From an uncultured Clostridia bacterium (GTDB lineage: Bacteria; Bacillota; Clostridia; Christensenellales; Aristaeellaceae), in contig CAKTXR010000008.1 of the NCBI GenBank assembly GCA_934631025.1, forward strand, positions 1 through 64,000: 64,000 nucleotides of DNA. Direction: 5' to 3'. Each line of letters opens with the position of its first letter. Within the stretch, counting starts at the first letter, position 1. Shown here piece after piece: positions 42,727 to 50,992 of the stretch. The position numbers and the translations under genes are program-made. Below the pieces are notes generated by a model. The model saw only the letters and a list, made by a program, of their open reading frames with translations, was not told the origin of the DNA and did no database searches.

Positions 42727-44460
42727 TTAATCCTCGATCGCCGCCTTGCGGCTGGTGATCTCGCGGATGATCTTCGGATCGAACTTCGCGCGGCGGTCGT
42801 AGTAGTACAATCCGTTGCGCTCCTGCTCGACGTCGGTCAGCTGCGTGTAGCAGAAGCCCATGTGATGCGGGTTGTCCAGCAGCGCGTCGGTCAGCCCGCG
42901 ATAGCGCGCGATGAACTCCTCCTCCGTCTGCGGCCCCTTGCCGTAGCTCCAGCCCGCCTCGTTCTCCGGATTCCAGCCGATGCCGCCGTACTCGCTCACG
43001 AACACCGGCTGCCCCTCGTAATGCTGGCGTGGACGGGACGCGTCCTTGCCGAATTGGTCGTATATGACCTCCGCGTCCGGCGCATAGCGCGCGCGGTAGA
43101 CCGCCGGGTCGGATTCGTAATCGTGCGTGTCGAATATGTCGGTCTCGACATGGATGCCGCCGCTGGTGTCGATGCAGGGGCGGGTGGGATCGATCGCCTT
43201 GGTCACGCGGTAGGTCGTGCGCATGGCGGCGTCGCGCTGGCCGTTGTTCTCCTCGCCCCATGTCTCGTTCCACGGGCACCAGCCCACGATAGAGGGCGCG
43301 CTGTAGTCGCGATGCAGCACCTCGACCCACTCGTCCAGGAACGCGGGCAGTATCCAGCCGTCCTTGGGATCCGCGCCCCAGCTGGCCATTTCGCCCCAGC
43401 ACAGATAGCCCAGCCGGTCGGCCCAGTACAGGAAGCGCGGCTCGAACACCTTCTGGTGCAGGCGCGCGCCGTTAAAGCCCATGGCGAGGGAGCGCTCAAT
43501 GTCGCCCTTCAGCTCGTCGTCGGTGGGCGCGGTGTAAATGCCGTCGGGATAGAAGCCCTGATCGAGAATCAGCCGCTGGAACACGCTGCGCCCGTTGATC
43601 AGGCACTTCATGCCGTCAAAGCTGATCGTGCGCAGGCCGAAGTAGCTCTTCATCTCGTCGACGACCTCGCCGTCCTTGCGCAGCGTGAGCTGGAGATCGT
43701 ACAGATTGCCCTCGCCGACGTTCCAGTAATGCGGATTTTCGATCAGCATGAGCATCCGCGCGGTGTTGCCGCACGCGTCGGCTTCCAGCTCGGCCTCATA
43801 TTCGCCCTCAAAGCTGGCGCGCGCCGAGAGGGAAACGCCCTTCACGTCGCCGTCCAGCTCCGCCTCGATCAGCACGCTGTTGTTCACAGCGTCGGGCGTG
43901 AGCCGCACGTTCTTAATGCGCGTGCCGTTCGTCCACTCCAGCCACACCGTCTGCCAGATGCCGGTCGTGCGGGTGTAGGAGCAGCCGCGGGAGTGATAGT
44001 CGCTGCACTGCTTGCCGTAGGGCTGACGGCCGCCGCGCAGATCGTCGTCCGCGCAGACCACGACGGTATTTTCGCCCTCGTGAAGCGCGCTCGTAATTTC
44101 AAACTGGAAGCCCACATAGCCGCCGCGGTGCGTGCCGACGCTCACGCCGTTCACCCACACCTCGCAGGCATAGTCGACCGCGCCGAAGTTGATGAATACG
44201 CGCTTGCCCGCCGCCTCTTTGGGCAGCGTGAACGTGCGCTTATACCACACGGCGGCCATGAAGTCGACGTACTCCACGCCGGAGAGCCTGCTTTCCGGGC
44301 AGAAGGGCACGGTGATTTCGCCGTCGAGCTTTTCCTTCTGGACAAGCCCGCGCGCGCGTCCGGACGCGCCGTGATCGATTTCAAACTGCCACTGACCGTT
44401 TAGATTCATCCAGCCGTCGCGCACGAACTGCGGGCGGGGATATTCAGGCCTTGGAATCAT
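42727..44460 (-). CDS. Glycoside hydrolase family 2 (beta-galactosidase/glucuronidase-like)
   Basis: 577 residues. Order: sugar-binding jelly roll, immunoglobulin-like domain, TIM barrel. The acid/base Glu is in WNETWG (about residue 397) and the nucleophile Glu in VSEYGG (about 489). The specificity (beta-galactoside, glucuronide or mannoside) is not resolved. No signal peptide, so it hydrolyses imported oligosaccharides. GGGAGG supports the ATG at 44460; the longer frame up to 44646 runs through the promoter region. An extended -10 (TGGTATAAT, 44516-44524) lies upstream. Confidence 0.87.
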   Translation of the reverse strand: MIPRPEYPRPQFVRDGWMNLNGQWQFEIDHGASGRARGLVQKEKLDGEITVPFCPESRLSGVEYVDFMAAVWYKRTFTLPKEAAGKRVFINFGAVDYACEVWVNGVSVGTHRGGYVGFQFEITSALHEGENTVVVCADDDLRGGRQPYGKQCSDYHSRGCSYTRTTGIWQTVWLEWTNGTRIKNVRLTPDAVNNSVLIEAELDGDVKGVSLSARASFEGEYEAELEADACGNTARMLMLIENPHYWNVGEGNLYDLQLTLRKDGEVVDEMKSYFGLRTISFDGMKCLINGRSVFQRLILDQGFYPDGIYTAPTDDELKGDIERSLAMGFNGARLHQKVFEPRFLYWADRLGYLCWGEMASWGADPKDGWILPAFLDEWVEVLHRDYSAPSIVGWCPWNETWGEENNGQRDAAMRTTYRVTKAIDPTRPCIDTSGGIHVETDIFDTHDYESDPAVYRARYAPDAEVIYDQFGKDASRPRQHYEGQPVFVSEYGGIGWNPENEAGWSYGKGPQTEEEFIARYRGLTDALLDNPHHMGFCYTQLTDVEQERNGLYYYDRRAKFDPKIIREITSRKAAIED

Positions 44461-44600
44461 GCTGTATAACCTCCCGTGAATGTCAAAGGGGATATTCGCC
44501 CAATATTCCGCTTCAATTATACCATAGCCCGCGCCGCAAGAAAAGAGCCTTTTTGACGGAATCCGCCACAAAAAAATCGCGCTCTCGGGGCGCTGAGCGC

Positions 44601-44628
44601 TTGCCTTTTGCCGGATGTATGTTATAAT
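44601..44628 (+). promoter_or_regulatory. Promoter of the MFS transporter gene
   Basis: TTGCCT at 44601-44606 and TATAAT at 44623-44628, 16-base spacer. Confidence 0.7.
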
Positions 44629-44676
44629 AAACGTGTTTTTTGCCACAAAATGAGACGACGGCGGGAGGACAAACCT

Positions 44677-45966
44677 ATGAAGCGAAGCAGCGCGCGCACA
44701 CGGCGCTCGTATATCGTCGAGGCTCTTCTGGAATACATGGTGTCTCTGCTGGTGACCGGCGCGTTTCTGGCTGCCATACTCAAGCAGGTGGGCGTGTCCG
44801 ACGCGCTGACCGGCGTCGTATCGTCCTTTATCTCCTTCGCGTGCGTGGCGCAGCTCTTCTCGAGCCTGCTCGTCAAAAAGGGCGGCTCGGTGAAGCGGCG
44901 CATGCTCGTCCTCGCGCTGGTCAACGAGCTGATGTTTTCAACGCTGTATATCATCCCCTTCATGCCGCTGGGGCAGTCTGTTAAGACGGCGCTGTTCGTC
45001 GTCATGATTCTGGGCGCGTATCTGATTCTCAATCTCACCACGCCGGTCAAGTACAAGTGGCTCATGAGCTTCGTCGGCGCGAACGAGCGCGGCCGCTTCA
45101 CCGCCAACAAGGAGATCGTCTCGCTGATCGGCGGCATGCTGTTCACGCTGGCCATGGGCCGGCTGGTGGACTACTGCAAGGAGATCGGCCGCGAGCAGAC
45201 CGGCTTCATACTCTGCGGCGTGACCATGGTCGCCGTGTCGCTTCTGCACATGGCGTCGATCCTGCTGTGCGACGACGAGCCGGAGGATGCGCCCCGTCCG
45301 CAGGCCGACAATCAGCTGAAGGCCGCCTTTTCGATGATCGCGGGCAATAAGGCGCTGAGAAAGCTGCTGCTCATCGACATACTCTGGAAAACGGCCATCT
45401 ATATGTCCACGCCCTATTACGGCACCTATCTGATCGGCGAGCTGGGCTTTTCGCTCACGTTCGTCTCGGCGCTGGGCGTCGTCTACGGCGTGGTGCGCGC
45501 GCTGGCCTCGCCGCAGTGCGGCCGCATCGCCGACCGGCGCGGCTGGTCGAGCCTGATGACGCTGTGCCTGATCGTGGCGGCGGCGGGCTTTCTGGTGAAT
45601 GTGTTCACGCGGCCGGAGAGCCGCATGCTCTATGTGGTCTACTATGTGTTTTACGCCGTGTCCATGGCCGGCATCAACAGCGGCCTGACCAACATCACCT
45701 ACGACTATATCGACGAGCGCTATTTCGCGCAGGCGATGGGCGCGCGCAATGCGGTCAGCGGCGTCGTGGGCTTCCTGGCCTCGCTCATGGGCGGCGCGCT
45801 CGTGAGCCGCATTCAGGCGGCCGGCAACACGCTCTTCGGCCTGAACGTCTACGCGCAGCAGGTCAACTCGGCGGCCACGTTCCTGCTGCTCATCGCGCTT
45901 CTGGCCTACACGCACTTCGTCATTGCGAAAATGCCGCGTCTTTTGGATGAAAAAAGCGCTTCGTGA
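44677..45966 (+). CDS. MFS transporter
   Basis: 429 residues with about 12 membrane helices and the loop motif GRIADRRGWSSLM, a variant of MFS motif A. It resembles the sugar/drug-efflux-like MFS group; substrate unknown. GGGAGGA precedes the ATG at 44677. It is divergent from the GH2 gene, so a sugar-related role is possible. Confidence 0.8.
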   Translation: MKRSSARTRRSYIVEALLEYMVSLLVTGAFLAAILKQVGVSDALTGVVSSFISFACVAQLFSSLLVKKGGSVKRRMLVLALVNELMFSTLYIIPFMPLGQSVKTALFVVMILGAYLILNLTTPVKYKWLMSFVGANERGRFTANKEIVSLIGGMLFTLAMGRLVDYCKEIGREQTGFILCGVTMVAVSLLHMASILLCDDEPEDAPRPQADNQLKAAFSMIAGNKALRKLLLIDILWKTAIYMSTPYYGTYLIGELGFSLTFVSALGVVYGVVRALASPQCGRIADRRGWSSLMTLCLIVAAAGFLVNVFTRPESRMLYVVYYVFYAVSMAGINSGLTNITYDYIDERYFAQAMGARNAVSGVVGFLASLMGGALVSRIQAAGNTLFGLNVYAQQVNSAATFLLLIALLAYTHFVIAKMPRLLDEKSAS

Positions 45967-46000
45967 GCGCATAAACATAAATATTCACACAAATCAGGGC

Positions 46001-46029
46001 TTGTCAGACGGGCAAAAGAATGATATAAT
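46001..46029 (+). promoter_or_regulatory. Promoter of secG
   Basis: TTGTCA at 46001-46006 and TATAAT at 46024-46029, 17-base spacer. Confidence 0.8.
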
Positions 46030-46089
46030 AGTCTTGTTTTGAAATAGGCGGCGGTCGCTGGCAGGCTGCCCGAAGGAGGACATCGTTTT

Positions 46090-46326
46090 ATGAAAGCGTT
46101 CCTGGTTATTACCCAGATTATTCTGGTCATTGACGTCATCGTGCTGGTTGCCTCCGTGCTGATGCAGCAGGGCAACAGCGCCGGCCTGGGCGCCATCGGC
46201 GGCGCGGCCGAAACCTTCCTGGACAAAAACAAGGCCAAGAGCGTTGAGGGCAAGCTGGAACTGGTCACGAAGATCACCGCGGCCGTGTTCGTCGTTCTCT
46301 CCATTCTGATGACCGCGCTTCAGTAA
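46090..46326 (+). CDS. secG: Preprotein translocase subunit SecG
   Basis: 78 residues, two membrane helices joined by the loop SVLMQQGNSAGLGAIGGAAE, the SecG hallmark. SecG aids SecYE/SecA protein export. GAAGGAGGA precedes the start. Monocistronic: promoter upstream, terminator downstream. rnr/smpB, which often follow secG in Firmicutes, are absent here. Confidence 0.95.
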   Translation: MKAFLVITQIILVIDVIVLVASVLMQQGNSAGLGAIGGAAETFLDKNKAKSVEGKLELVTKITAAVFVVLSILMTALQ

Positions 46327-46356
46327 TCCGGGCGTTTGTTTGATCGCGTGCTGAGG

Positions 46357-46388
46357 GAAGCCGTGGTGTATGCCGCGGCTTCTTTTTG
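46357..46388 (+). terminator. Terminator of secG
   Basis: GAAGCCGTGG at 46357-46366 pairs with CCGCGGCTTC at 46373-46382, followed by TTTTTG. Confidence 0.85.
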
Positions 46389-46538
46389 CGCGTATGTGTT
46401 AAAAATGTCAAACTGGAGGACGGAAGAATGGTAAAAGCCGACTTGAAAATTGCAAAGGCGCGACTTGGTTCGCGCTGAATGCCGGTTTGAACGTTAAAAT
46501 GCGACAAAACTTCAGGCGGACATCGGGAGCGGCGGGCT

Positions 46539-47975
46539 ATGACGGACATTGCAGCGTTTATTAAGGGCTTCATGCGGGAGCATAAGCTGACGGAAAAGAA
46601 AATGGCGGCGCTCATCGGACTGCGCAGTCCGGCGGCGCTTCGGCAGCTGGCTGCGGGCAGGGGCGGCGGCGCTTCGGCCGTGGAATTTGAGCAGGCGATG
46701 CTGCGCAGCTTCGAGCTGACCGCGCCGGAGCAGGAGGAGCTGCGGCGCTGCGTCATGGCGGCGGCTGCGGGCAGCGAGAGCGAGGTCATCAGGACGCGCG
46801 AGATGTGGGCCTATCTGCGCGGCGATATTTTGCAGCAGGGCGAGTTCTATCTGGAGCAGCCGGACAGCGGCTGCCGGATGAGCGTGTTCGAGCGCTATGC
46901 CGGCGCGCGGAATCTGCATATCACGCTGCTCAACACGCCCTATTCGACGATCTATCCCGCTCTCATGCGCCTCATGAACGAGCGGGACGCGAAGATCGAT
47001 CACTATGTGCTGGTGGGCGAGGACGACGCGCGCACCATCCGATTGACCAGCGACATTCAGCGCCCGATCACGCACGACAATTACGAGTGCTTCGTGCGCG
47101 TCGAGGAAAAGAACGAGCAGTGCTGCTACGGCCTTGCGCGCGCCGATCTGATGGTCTGCGTCTGGGAGGACGGCGCGGGCAGGCTGTGGCGCGATATGGT
47201 GGTGTTCACCGCGCCGGATCGCGGGCGGCTGCTGGCGCGCCCGGGCGTGGCCGAGCTGATGAACGCCATTGGCCTTGAAAAGGGCAAATACATGCGCATC
47301 AAGCGACGCTATCAGGGCAGCGGCACGCTGGACGACTATGTACACATGATTGAGACCTACGCCGAGATGGAGCGGGACAGCTCGATCTACGCGCTCAAGC
47401 CCGATCTGTGCGTCGCGTCCGTGCCGCCGGATACGCTGCGCGACGCGGCGCTTGCGGGCGGCATGATGAGCCTGAACGACGAAAACGAAGCGGCCATCGA
47501 GACGCTCACGCGGCTCTTTGAGCAGCGATACGCCAATCTGGAGCAGAAGCGCAAGCGGACGTGGCTCTTCGTCAAGCGCGGCGCGATGGAAAACTTCGCG
47601 CGCACCGGCGTGATGAGCGGCCACTTCTGGGGGTTGCGCCCGTTTACGCCGGAGGAGCGGCGGCGCATACTGGCCGAGCAGCTGCGCATCATGCGGGTCA
47701 ATCCCGGCTACAGGCTGTTCTTCCTGCGCGACGACAGCGGCATTCGGGATCTCGATCTGTGCTGCTGCGAGCGTTTCGGCGCGCTGATTTCGAGCGGCTA
47801 TACCGATTACAATCTCGACAAGGGCTACACCGAGATTCTGCTCGGGCACAAGAAGTTCATGAAGCTCTTCGAGGATTTCGTGCAGGACAAACTGGTCGCC
47901 CAGTGCAGCGGCGAGCAGGAAACGCGCGCCATCATCAAGAATCTGATTGCCATCGCCGCGGAGGCGGGCGACTGA
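46539..47975 (+). CDS. Unrecognised protein with N-terminal helix-turn-helix
   Basis: 478 residues, cytoplasmic, no membrane segment. Residues about 1-60 look like an Xre-type DNA-binding fold (LTEKKMAALIGLRSPAALRQLAAG). The remaining 400 residues form no family I recognise, although the mix of LHITLLNTPYSTIYPALMRL, a CCCERFG cluster and a late WGLRPFTPEERRRILAEQLR suggests a ligand-sensing alpha/beta domain. It may be a lineage-specific regulator. It stands alone between two terminators, so gives no context clue. Confidence 0.6.
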   Translation: MTDIAAFIKGFMREHKLTEKKMAALIGLRSPAALRQLAAGRGGGASAVEFEQAMLRSFELTAPEQEELRRCVMAAAAGSESEVIRTREMWAYLRGDILQQGEFYLEQPDSGCRMSVFERYAGARNLHITLLNTPYSTIYPALMRLMNERDAKIDHYVLVGEDDARTIRLTSDIQRPITHDNYECFVRVEEKNEQCCYGLARADLMVCVWEDGAGRLWRDMVVFTAPDRGRLLARPGVAELMNAIGLEKGKYMRIKRRYQGSGTLDDYVHMIETYAEMERDSSIYALKPDLCVASVPPDTLRDAALAGGMMSLNDENEAAIETLTRLFEQRYANLEQKRKRTWLFVKRGAMENFARTGVMSGHFWGLRPFTPEERRRILAEQLRIMRVNPGYRLFFLRDDSGIRDLDLCCCERFGALISSGYTDYNLDKGYTEILLGHKKFMKLFEDFVQDKLVAQCSGEQETRAIIKNLIAIAAEAGD

Positions 47976-47983
47976 GCGAAACG

Positions 47984-48018
47984 GCGCGGACGGGGCAATG
48001 TCTCGTCCGCGCTGTTTT
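47984..48018 (+). terminator. Terminator of the HTH protein gene
   Basis: GCGCGGACG at 47984-47992 pairs with CGTCCGCGC at 48004-48012, followed by TGTTTTTG. Confidence 0.85.
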
Positions 48019-48309
48019 TGCGCGTGAATGGGGCGGCAGACTTTCGGGACGGCTGTGAGCGCGGTTCCGTGGGATTTGATTGGGCGTGTCGAGTTACGGT
48101 TATTTCGGCCTGAGTTTTCTGTGTTGAAGCGTTCGTGGGCATATGAAAAGCGCCGTTGCGCTGTTTTGCACATGAACGGATGACTTTGCGGCGGACAAAC
48201 TGCGCGGCGGCTGTGGGCGCGGTTTTTGAAAAATTCGCTTTGGCTTGTCGGGATGCAGCGCTTTTAACGCGGCTTTCCGCAGCGAGTCATCCGCGTGCCT
48301 ATAAAAATT

Positions 48310-48350
48310 CGCCGTTCCTCTTCCATATCGGGAGAGGAACGGCGATTTCG
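48310..48350 (-). terminator. Terminator of the trxA-rhodanese operon
   Basis: CGCCGTTCCTCT at 48310-48321 pairs with AGAGGAACGGCG at 48333-48344; on the minus strand AATTTTTAT follows. The 290 bases between this and the previous terminator hold no recognised gene. Confidence 0.85.
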
Positions 48351-48674
48351 TCAGGCGTAGACCTTTTCGCCCTCGTAGTCGATGATCCCGCCGATGTTCA
48401 CGGCGTTCGTGTAGCCCATTTCGCGCAGGCGGCTCTCGGCCAGACCGCTCCTGCGCCCGCTGCGGCAGTAGAGGAACAGCGGCCTCATGCGCTCGGGATA
48501 GCGCGCGGCCGTGTCCTCGATGCGCTCGAGGGGGATGTTGACCGCGCCGGGGATGTGTCCGGCGGCGAATTCGTCCTCGTCCCGCACGTCGATGAGCGCG
48601 GCGTTCTCGGTGGTTTTCAGCGCGTCCAGGCAGGCGTTTATGTCCACTCCGGCCAGCTCTTTGGCAAGATTCAT
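48351..48674 (-). CDS. Rhodanese-like single-domain protein
   Basis: 107 residues. The active-site loop CRSGRRS (about residues 70-76) with its cysteine and the IDVRDEDEFAAGHIPGA motif define a rhodanese domain, which carries sulfur as a persulfide. Located 28 bases after trxA on the same strand, suggesting thiol/sulfur handling coupled to thioredoxin. Cytoplasmic. Confidence 0.9.
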   Translation of the reverse strand: MNLAKELAGVDINACLDALKTTENAALIDVRDEDEFAAGHIPGAVNIPLERIEDTAARYPERMRPLFLYCRSGRRSGLAESRLREMGYTNAVNIGGIIDYEGEKVYA

Positions 48675-48702
48675 GGTTTAACGATCCTTTCGTATCGCGC
48701 TC

Positions 48703-49014
48703 TTATTTTTCGAGCAGCGCTTCGATCTCGGCGCGCGGGCGGTAGCCGACGGCCTGCGCGGCAATGTCGCCGTTCTTGAACACCATGACGGTGGGAATGC
48801 TGGAGATGCCGAAGCGCACGGCCAGCTCGCCCTCCTCGTCCACGTTGACCTTGCCGACCTTGACGTCGCTGCGGCTCTCGGCGATCTCCTCGATGATGGG
48901 CGCGAGCATACGGCACGGGCCGCACCAGGTCGCCCAGAAGTCGACCAGCACGGGCTTGTCCGAGGCGAGGACTTCCTGATCAAAGTTTTTATTGGTGATG
49001 GTGATTTCAGCCAT
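48703..49014 (-). CDS. trxA: Thioredoxin
   Basis: 103 residues, canonical size. The WCGPC active site lies at about residues 29-33 (FWATWCGPCRM), with the cis-proline in GISSIPTVMVF. General cytoplasmic disulfide reductant. GAAAGGA precedes the start. First of a two-gene operon with the rhodanese; an extended -10 (TGGTACAAT, minus strand, near 49063-49071) lies upstream. Confidence 0.95.
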   Translation of the reverse strand: MAEITITNKNFDQEVLASDKPVLVDFWATWCGPCRMLAPIIEEIAESRSDVKVGKVNVDEEGELAVRFGISSIPTVMVFKNGDIAAQAVGYRPRAEIEALLEK

Positions 49015-49209
49015 GATTCTATCATCCTTTCGCGGGGCGGCGCGCCCCTTTCTTCTATATATATTGTACCAGATTGCGCGCGTCGGAAACGCCTTTTCAC
49101 AAATTTATCAAATGCGCCGCGCGAAGAAATAACGCGCCGCAAGCAGCTTTGTCATGAAGTCGTGCTATAATCTCTCCATCAGTGAAAATGGGGAAGGGGA
49201 GAGACGATC

Positions 49210-50286
49210 ATGGGCGTTTCAAAGCGCATTCTTCTCATGGCGCTGGCGCTGTGCCTTGCGCCGCTGGGCGCGCTGGCGGCGACGCTGAACGGCGATTCCA
49301 GCGTGTTTTCAAAGGAGCTGGCCATGCGCGCGCTGAACTGGAACAACGCGCAGTCGGCGGACGATTTCAGGGCGATTTTCGAAAGCGAGGGCCTTGAGGT
49401 CGTCGGCCAGTACAACTTTGACAAGGCGGCGGACGATCCCGCCCACACCTGCGCCTGGACGGCGGCGCGCGGGACGCTCGATACAGAGGACGGCCAGCGC
49501 GCGGCGCTCGTGATCGCCATCCGCGGCACGACGGCGGGCGAGTGGTATTCCAACGTCGATATTGCGCCCTCTCAGAAGGACGGCGGCGTGTTCGCCGAAA
49601 ATTTCCTCTTTGCGGCGCAGGATGTGTTTGTGAATCTCCAGCCGATTCTCCAGCAGCTGGACGCGGACACGGCACTTGTCGTGACCGGCCACAGCCGCGG
49701 CGGCGCGTGCGCCAATCTGCTGGGGATGCTGCTCAATGAGCAACTCGGCATGGAGCGCGTCTACGTCTACACATCGGCCGCGCCCGCTGCGGTGAAATAC
49801 ACCTGGAGCGTGAACTACAGCAACATATTTAATCTGATCAACGCGGGCGATATTGTGCCGCGCGTGCCGCTCGCCGCGTGGGGCTATACGCGCCTGGGCG
49901 AGGACATTGTGCTCACGGCCAGCGACGAGGAGACCGCCGACGCGGACCGCATCGCCGATACGCTGGTCGCAATCGCGCCCGACGTGGCCTCCTATTACGG
50001 CACGCGCCATTCGCTGAGCGGATCGGGGCTGAGCGAGGACGGCGCGACGGCCTACGAGGTGATGCTCGCTGCCGCCGCGAGCCTGACCGGACTGGGCGCG
50101 GACAATGCCGAGCCGAGCGCGGATATTTCGTGGGACGCGCTGAGCGAGGATTCCGACTTCGCGCCGCTGTTTGATCTGTTCAAAAAGGCGGCGGAGGACG
50201 ACTGGACGGCGGGCAGGGAAATCATGCGGCGGCACATGCCGGCGACCTATATGCAGCTTCTTTCGGCCGATGAGGGGGAAAACTGA
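49210..50286 (+). CDS. Secreted class 3-type lipase/esterase
   Basis: 358 residues. Signal peptide about 1-23 (ending ALAA). Alpha/beta hydrolase with oxyanion strand AIRGTTAG and nucleophile elbow GHSRGGA (Ser about 162), then a candidate Asp in NAGDIVPRVP and His in TRHSLSG. Hydrolyses lipids or esters outside the cell. A -10 TATAAT with extended TG lies at 49166-49171. The ATPase gene of an ABC system starts one base after its stop, so it may be translationally coupled. Confidence 0.8.
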   Translation: MGVSKRILLMALALCLAPLGALAATLNGDSSVFSKELAMRALNWNNAQSADDFRAIFESEGLEVVGQYNFDKAADDPAHTCAWTAARGTLDTEDGQRAALVIAIRGTTAGEWYSNVDIAPSQKDGGVFAENFLFAAQDVFVNLQPILQQLDADTALVVTGHSRGGACANLLGMLLNEQLGMERVYVYTSAAPAAVKYTWSVNYSNIFNLINAGDIVPRVPLAAWGYTRLGEDIVLTASDEETADADRIADTLVAIAPDVASYYGTRHSLSGSGLSEDGATAYEVMLAAAASLTGLGADNAEPSADISWDALSEDSDFAPLFDLFKKAAEDDWTAGREIMRRHMPATYMQLLSADEGEN

Positions 50287-50287
50287 C

Positions 50288-50989
<702 letters not shown>

Positions 50990-50992
50990 GCC

